Positions 17,500 to 21,419 of a DNA stretch of 21,419 bases are shown one piece after another; the first letter of the stretch is position 1, and each line of letters opens with the position of its first letter. Origin of the DNA: Dissophora ornata (lineage: Eukaryota > Mortierellomycota > Mortierellomycetes > Mortierellales > Mortierellaceae); the NCBI GenBank assembly GCA_025201705.1, contig MU617153.1, positions 1 to 21,419 of the forward strand, given 5' to 3'. The notes beneath the pieces were generated by a model. It searched no databases and was not told where the DNA came from. It was given only the letters and a program-made list of their open reading frames with translations. Made by a program: the position numbers and the translations under genes.

Positions 17500-19316
17500 A
17501 TGAGCGAGCAGGCCTACACCGACAGCGAATTGCGCCAACGAGGCGAGAGCCCTGGTAGCTCAAGATCGAGATCGCCTCGCCCAAGAAGCCGCTCTCCCGC
17601 CCGTGCAACGTATGTTTTCCATCAGCCACCATTGCCCTCGTCTTGCGCGTGAGGCTATCCTCCCCAGTCTTGCGTGGTTTTTTCTTTTGTTAAATCGAAC
17701 GCATCTGCCACGGCGACCTCTCGCCTTGATCAGCATCAGCATCAGCTTATCGCAATCAAAAAGCAGAGAAAGATTGTATTCAACAGCAGCACCAGCACTT
17801 CGCTCTGCACTCCGGCTCACTCATCGCAACTTTTTTTCCGATTTCCCAGAAACACTGCCGACATTGACGAGTCAGTCAACCCAGGAAACAACCTCTTTGT
17901 CAACAGCCTCTCCAACAAGACTGAACAGGCGGATCTGGAGGATTTGTTTGGCAAATACGGCAAGGTGAGCACCGATACTGCGTCTGCGTCGCCAAAAAAA
18001 AAAAAACGAACCCCGCTTGATCACATCCGCTCTGTTCTACACGACCGACCGACCGACCGACCGTGATCTGGTCCTCAGCGTTGCACCAAAAACGCCGTCA
18101 GCCAGCTTCGGACCAACAAGAAAAAGAACGCAGCCTACCTCAGCTGCGCCCTCGACGAAGGCCTCTTGCTAACCTGGAGGCGAAGATTCGCTGGCCCACT
18201 TATTTCCTGGGACACCAACAATCATCCTTCAACGAGATGATATTCCGAGCCAGCGAGATTCAATTCTAACCTGATGATTGCCCATGTTTTTGCGTAGGTG
18301 GAGAAAGTTCAGATTATGCATGACCCACACACCCGCGATTCCCGTGGCTTTGCCTTCGTGACCATGGTTCGCGCTGAGGATGCCGATGCTGCTATGCAGG
18401 TTTTGAATGGATTCGAACTCCATGGACGCGCCATGTCCGTCAACATGGTATGATGCGTTAATATCTTGTAAACATTGATTTCCTGAAGATCGAAGGGCGA
18501 CAGATCGGACCGTTAATCCAATTTGTCTTACTAATGCTTAATAGGCTCGTCGTGGCCGTGCCAGAACGCCTACACCGGGGCAATACCGTGGACCTCCAAA
18601 GCGCGAGAGGGGCCCGGGTATGCCCTATCACCCCAATGGTATCGCTCGTGGATGAAGTTGGCGAAACCTATAGTTCTCGCCTGATCGTACAGCACCATCT
18701 AATCAACAAGTATCGCGTGTACCTTTTTCTATAACGTAGAACGCCGCGGAGACAGGTTCGATCCTCGCTACGATCCTCGCGGACCTGATCCAAGGGAATA
18801 CAGGGGTGCCCCCGCACGCGACTACGGTCGCCCGGCTCCGTATGACAGGTATGATCGATATGATCGAGACGATCGTTGCGATAGGTAGGGCATCCAAGCA
18901 ACTTGTCAATGGCTTGGGGGCAAGACTGATTTTCGGGTCATCCGATTGGCCATGGTATGGTCGTCTTGTCTCTCTGTCCTTGGTACCTTGCCAGAGCTCT
19001 TTCGTCTTAAAGGACTATCTACTATGTTTGCTTGTCTGTCTGCACGCGTATGTCGCTATAATAAGGTCGATCGACTAACGAAACAATCTCCATCTGTTTG
19101 AATCTCGAACCGCCTCGACCTTTCGCGTTCCTCTAATTGTTCATGTACGACTTCAGATGGATGGGAGGAGCAAGACCCAGATACGACGAGCGCCCTCCTC
19201 GTGACTACAGACCAGCTCCCTATGATATGGGACGCGGTGGCTATGAGGAAAGACCCATGTACGACCGCGGTTACGAGCGCCGTCCTCGTTATGACGAGAG
19301 ATACGACCGCTACTAA
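17500..19316 (+). CDS. Transformer-2-like SR-family RNA-binding protein
   Basis: A nuclear RNA-binding splicing regulator of the Tra2 type. Exons: 17500-17609, 17850-17964, 18298-18447, 18545-18617, 18740-18884, 19157-19316, giving 250 aa with consistent phases. An RS segment (about 18-36: SSRSRSRSPRPRSRSPAR) comes first. One RRM (about 50-125) follows, with RNP2 LFVNSL (52-57) and RNP1 RGFAFVTM (91-98). The linker RARTPTPGQYRG (130-141) matches the conserved TPTPG linker that follows the Tra2 RRM. The C-terminal half is low-complexity, rich in Arg, Tyr, Asp, Pro and Gly. Introns are larger (97-333 nt) than elsewhere in the window. Intron branch-point candidates are ctaac before exon 3 and tactaat before exon 4. 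Exon 5 has two in-phase donors, at 18849 and 18885. Transcript start: TATA box at 17406. Confidence 0.88.
18048..18063. repeat. CGAC tetranucleotide microsatellite in an intron
   Basis: About four to five direct repeats of gacc lie within intron 2 of the Tra2-like gene, near an A-run at about 17995-18006. They lie outside coding sequence and could vary in length between strains. Confidence 0.8.
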
Positions 19317-19532
19317 GCCAGTATCTCGACGGTCATCCTTGCCAAAGTGGTGTCGGGACTGGATGGATTATGATAAAACGCTGTCGACACAAGCACCTTA
19401 CCCATTCTATTCTATTCCGCTCCGGCCGTCCGGCTGACCAAATCCACCGACCCTTGCGCTGCAAAAGAGAAGCACATTTCAGCAGAATCCACACACTCAC
19501 AGCAACACCCCCAGCTTTCAATCATATCACAG

Positions 19533-19538
19533 AATAAA
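19533..19538 (+). terminator. Putative poly(A) signal AATAAA for the Tra2-like gene
   Basis: AATAAA 217 nt after the TAA at 19314-19316, in otherwise non-coding sequence. Confidence 0.45.
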
Positions 19539-20728
19539 CCGGATTAGAACGGACTCATTATATTTAATTCGATGCCTTTCGGCTCCCGCAACCTTTTCAC
19601 GCCTGTGTGCGTTCACAAAAAACTCGCACTCGTCGTCGTCGTCACACCCCCCTCTGTCGCCCAACTCGGCCATGAATGAATACACAGTTATCAGAGTTTG
19701 TAATATCAGCATCAACCTCCTCTATGCTAACTCGTGGGCGCAGACAACAGCGACACATAGCGTAGGAAGGTATCTGGAAATCAACAGTATGAGATAGCAT
19801 AATCAGGAGCACCACACGAATAACAGCTTAATGTTCGGTGATACCACGACAGGGTCAAAAGGGCATGGAATGAACTTCGATTCACTATGTCTGCTTAGCA
19901 TAATGGCCAACATTCAATGGGCAGCCTCAGTACTCAGGTAAGTGAAGCGAATCTGGTTGCAGTGTGGTAATATCTTTTTTTTTTATCAGCTTTTCGTCTA
20001 CAGGTGCGAGGGCCTTTTTGTAGATTGATTCATGCCCCCCGATTATATTTTTTTTCTTTGTCCGAGGCAATTCATTCATTTGAAATAAAGAAAAGTGGTG
20101 ATTTACCTGACCAGAAATATGGCGTAACCAGGAGCAACTTGGAAACGCCCTAATTTAACGGTAAACGCAACAGGCGCGGCTCTTGTATCCAGGCTTTTTT
20201 TTATTTTTTTTATTTTTTTGGCCCTAAACGAGCTCATCAGTAGCTGTGGACGTTGCGATACTTGCTGTCGTCGAATAGGCTATATTTGTCTTTTTTAAAG
20301 AACGCGATACTGCTAGTTGTAAACCCGCATAAATATTGGTAGCACACTTTAACTCTACTATACCGTACAGAAAACTCTTGCTTATTGTGCGTATGATCCG
20401 TTTTAGATCTCATTGCCTTTGAATTATGAGCAACTTGCAAGTCTTAAGTTGCCGTCAATAATGTTTATCACCCGCGGCTGTATTGAAAGCGCGTAAATGA
20501 AAAAGAAATGGACACCCTGACGAGGGAGGAGGGGAGATTTTTCTATTGCATTTGAAATGGAGCGCCTCACTTTTGTTGAGGTACAAGACGCGTCGGATTT
20601 GCACAGCATCATCTCCTTTGAAGAATATCTATTTTTGCAAAAGAACATAAATTCATGGGCGGGGTGTGATTTTTTGTAAACGCCTGGCTTTATATGCTAC
20701 AAAGTAAAAAAAAAAAAAAGGAAAGAAT
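19539..20728. other. Gene-poor, T-rich region
   Basis: No supported gene. It contains several poly-T runs, notably around 19976-19984 and 20192-20219, and weak minus-strand open frames at 20237-20440 and 20424-20648. These last two are rich in Lys/Ser/Tyr and might be later exons of the minus-strand ORF at 20729-21076, or decayed remnants. I cannot connect them by convincing splice sites, so I do not model them. Confidence 0.4.
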
Positions 20729-21076
20729 CTAACCATGATTGCGCCGTTGGGGCTCGTAAAAGACGCGTCTCAGAACGCGATCAAAGATATGGGGGGTCAT
20801 TGCAAGGTAGGCAGACGCGCCACTCTGCGTACTAAGCGAACGTGTTTTCATGAGCAAGATCTCGATATGGATAACACGCGCGTTCTCAAGCAACCTTTCG
20901 ATCGCCATTGAGTCGAACACGATGGGTGCACAGTCAGCAAAGTATAAGAGGTCGTAGCCTCCAGTACCCCAAGGGTACTTGTCAATGTTCAAGTCAATAG
21001 AAGGGTCCTTGGCCCCTCGAATGTATCCATCAGACACAGGTCCATTTTTTGTCACTGAAGGAATAATCGGCTTCAT
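20729..21076 (-). CDS. Hypothetical protein, possibly partial or decayed
   Basis: A 115-codon frame opening with an ATG at 21076. I do not recognise the family. The composition looks protein-like: balanced charge, aromatic clusters such as KYPWGTGGYDLLYF, and a predicted helix at about 57-76 (SMAIERLLENARVIHIEILL). The 3' end reads through a possible GTTAGA donor at the stop codon, so the frame could continue in another exon. Immediately upstream on the same strand, an 18-codon reading frame (ATG at 21129) ends in a TGA that overlaps this ATG as ATGA. This may be a uORF, or the true N-terminus separated by a one-base shift. No TATA box, signal peptide or membrane segment is seen. Confidence 0.35.
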   Translation of the reverse strand: MKPIIPSVTKNGPVSDGYIRGAKDPSIDLNIDKYPWGTGGYDLLYFADCAPIVFDSMAIERLLENARVIHIEILLMKTRSLSTQSGASAYLAMTPHIFDRVLRRVFYEPQRRNHG

Positions 21077-21129
21077 AGTGCCACTAAAACATCTTGAAGG
21101 CGTTTCCGTAGATCAGCAGGATCTTCCAT

Positions 21130-21419
21130 TTAGGTTAGACTGGCGTAGTGTCTCGTTGAGCGATAGTCTGACTTGACAGGGCTGGATTTTTTTCGGGGTA
21201 ACTTGTGTTTCCCCCCCCCTCCTTCATTCATGCGCTTTGACGACATGCTCCATATTATGAAAAAGGCGTTCAAATGTACAGCAACGGTATTGCAAATCCT
21301 TCGATTGAGATCTTTCTCTTACTTTGAGGACCGTCTGGTTTTGCGGCCCAGCTCAGCGCCCAAGTTCTAGTCTGGTCCGCAAAGGTAATTGTAGTAACGG
21401 CCGTGTTTTACCAGGTGAA
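21130..21419. other. Right edge, no supported gene
   Basis: 290 bp with a C9-10 run near 21212 and short open frames only. It may include the upstream region of the minus-strand hypothetical ORF. Confidence 0.4.

Noticed and set aside
18760..18775. ggttcgatcc resembling a tRNA B-box
   Set aside because: It lies in coding exon 5 of the Tra2-like gene, and no A-box or cloverleaf is visible around it.
1..21419. CRISPR arrays, rRNA, tRNA genes or intact transposons
   Set aside because: None seen. The repeats present lack spacers, and no transposase, reverse transcriptase or integrase motif was found in any frame.

Overview
This is a nuclear window from a fungus. Short introns (mostly about 90-145 nt) with GTAAGT/GTATGT-type donors interrupt most genes, TATA boxes sit 80-110 nt before start codons, and AATAAA signals follow several stops. 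The proteins are typical fungal ones: a fungal-type SLC25-like carrier, a P5B ATPase, a fungal cPLA2-like acyl hydrolase, mitochondrial ribosomal protein mL40, and a Tra2-like SR protein. The intron style, base composition and protein flavour look like an early-diverging lineage such as Mortierellomycotina/Mucoromycota. That placement is an impression, not something proven here.

Layout, left to right. 1-2056 holds no convincing gene; it has pyrimidine-rich DNA, a 41-bp tandem repeat and an 18-bp minisatellite. 2057-3981 (minus) is a three-exon mitochondrial-carrier-like protein of 559 aa. 4689-5108 (minus) is a small intronless coiled-coil protein with 11-residue repeats and a clear TATA box. 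6100-6894 (plus) is an intronless secreted, probably GPI-anchored protein. 6988-7455 is a degenerate roughly 120-bp tandem repeat array containing a nested 10-bp x7 array. 7603-12914 (minus) is an eight-exon P5B transport ATPase of 1440 aa. 13379-16479 (plus) is a seven-exon cPLA2-family enzyme of 824 aa that starts with a mitochondrial-presequence-like region. 16783-17232 (minus) is mL40. 17500-19316 (plus) is a six-exon Tra2-like RNA-binding protein of 250 aa. 19317-21419 is mostly gene-poor, with one unassigned minus-strand ORF near 20729-21129.

Three divergent gene pairs have compact or shared upstream regions: coiled-coil/GPI (991 bp), ATPase/cPLA2 (464 bp) and mL40/Tra2 (267 bp). There is no operon-like or cluster logic. 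Three genes have mitochondrial links (carrier, mL40, and cPLA2 by its N-terminus), but this could be chance. All intron assignments were made by eye from GT..AG sites, reading-frame phase and protein-family continuity. Every multi-exon model sums to a whole number of codons. No search was run. I found no clear new system. The points most worth a second look are the in-phase double donor in the Tra2-like gene, the nested repeat array, the hendecad-repeat small protein, the enlarged carrier, and the unassigned ORF at 20729-21129.
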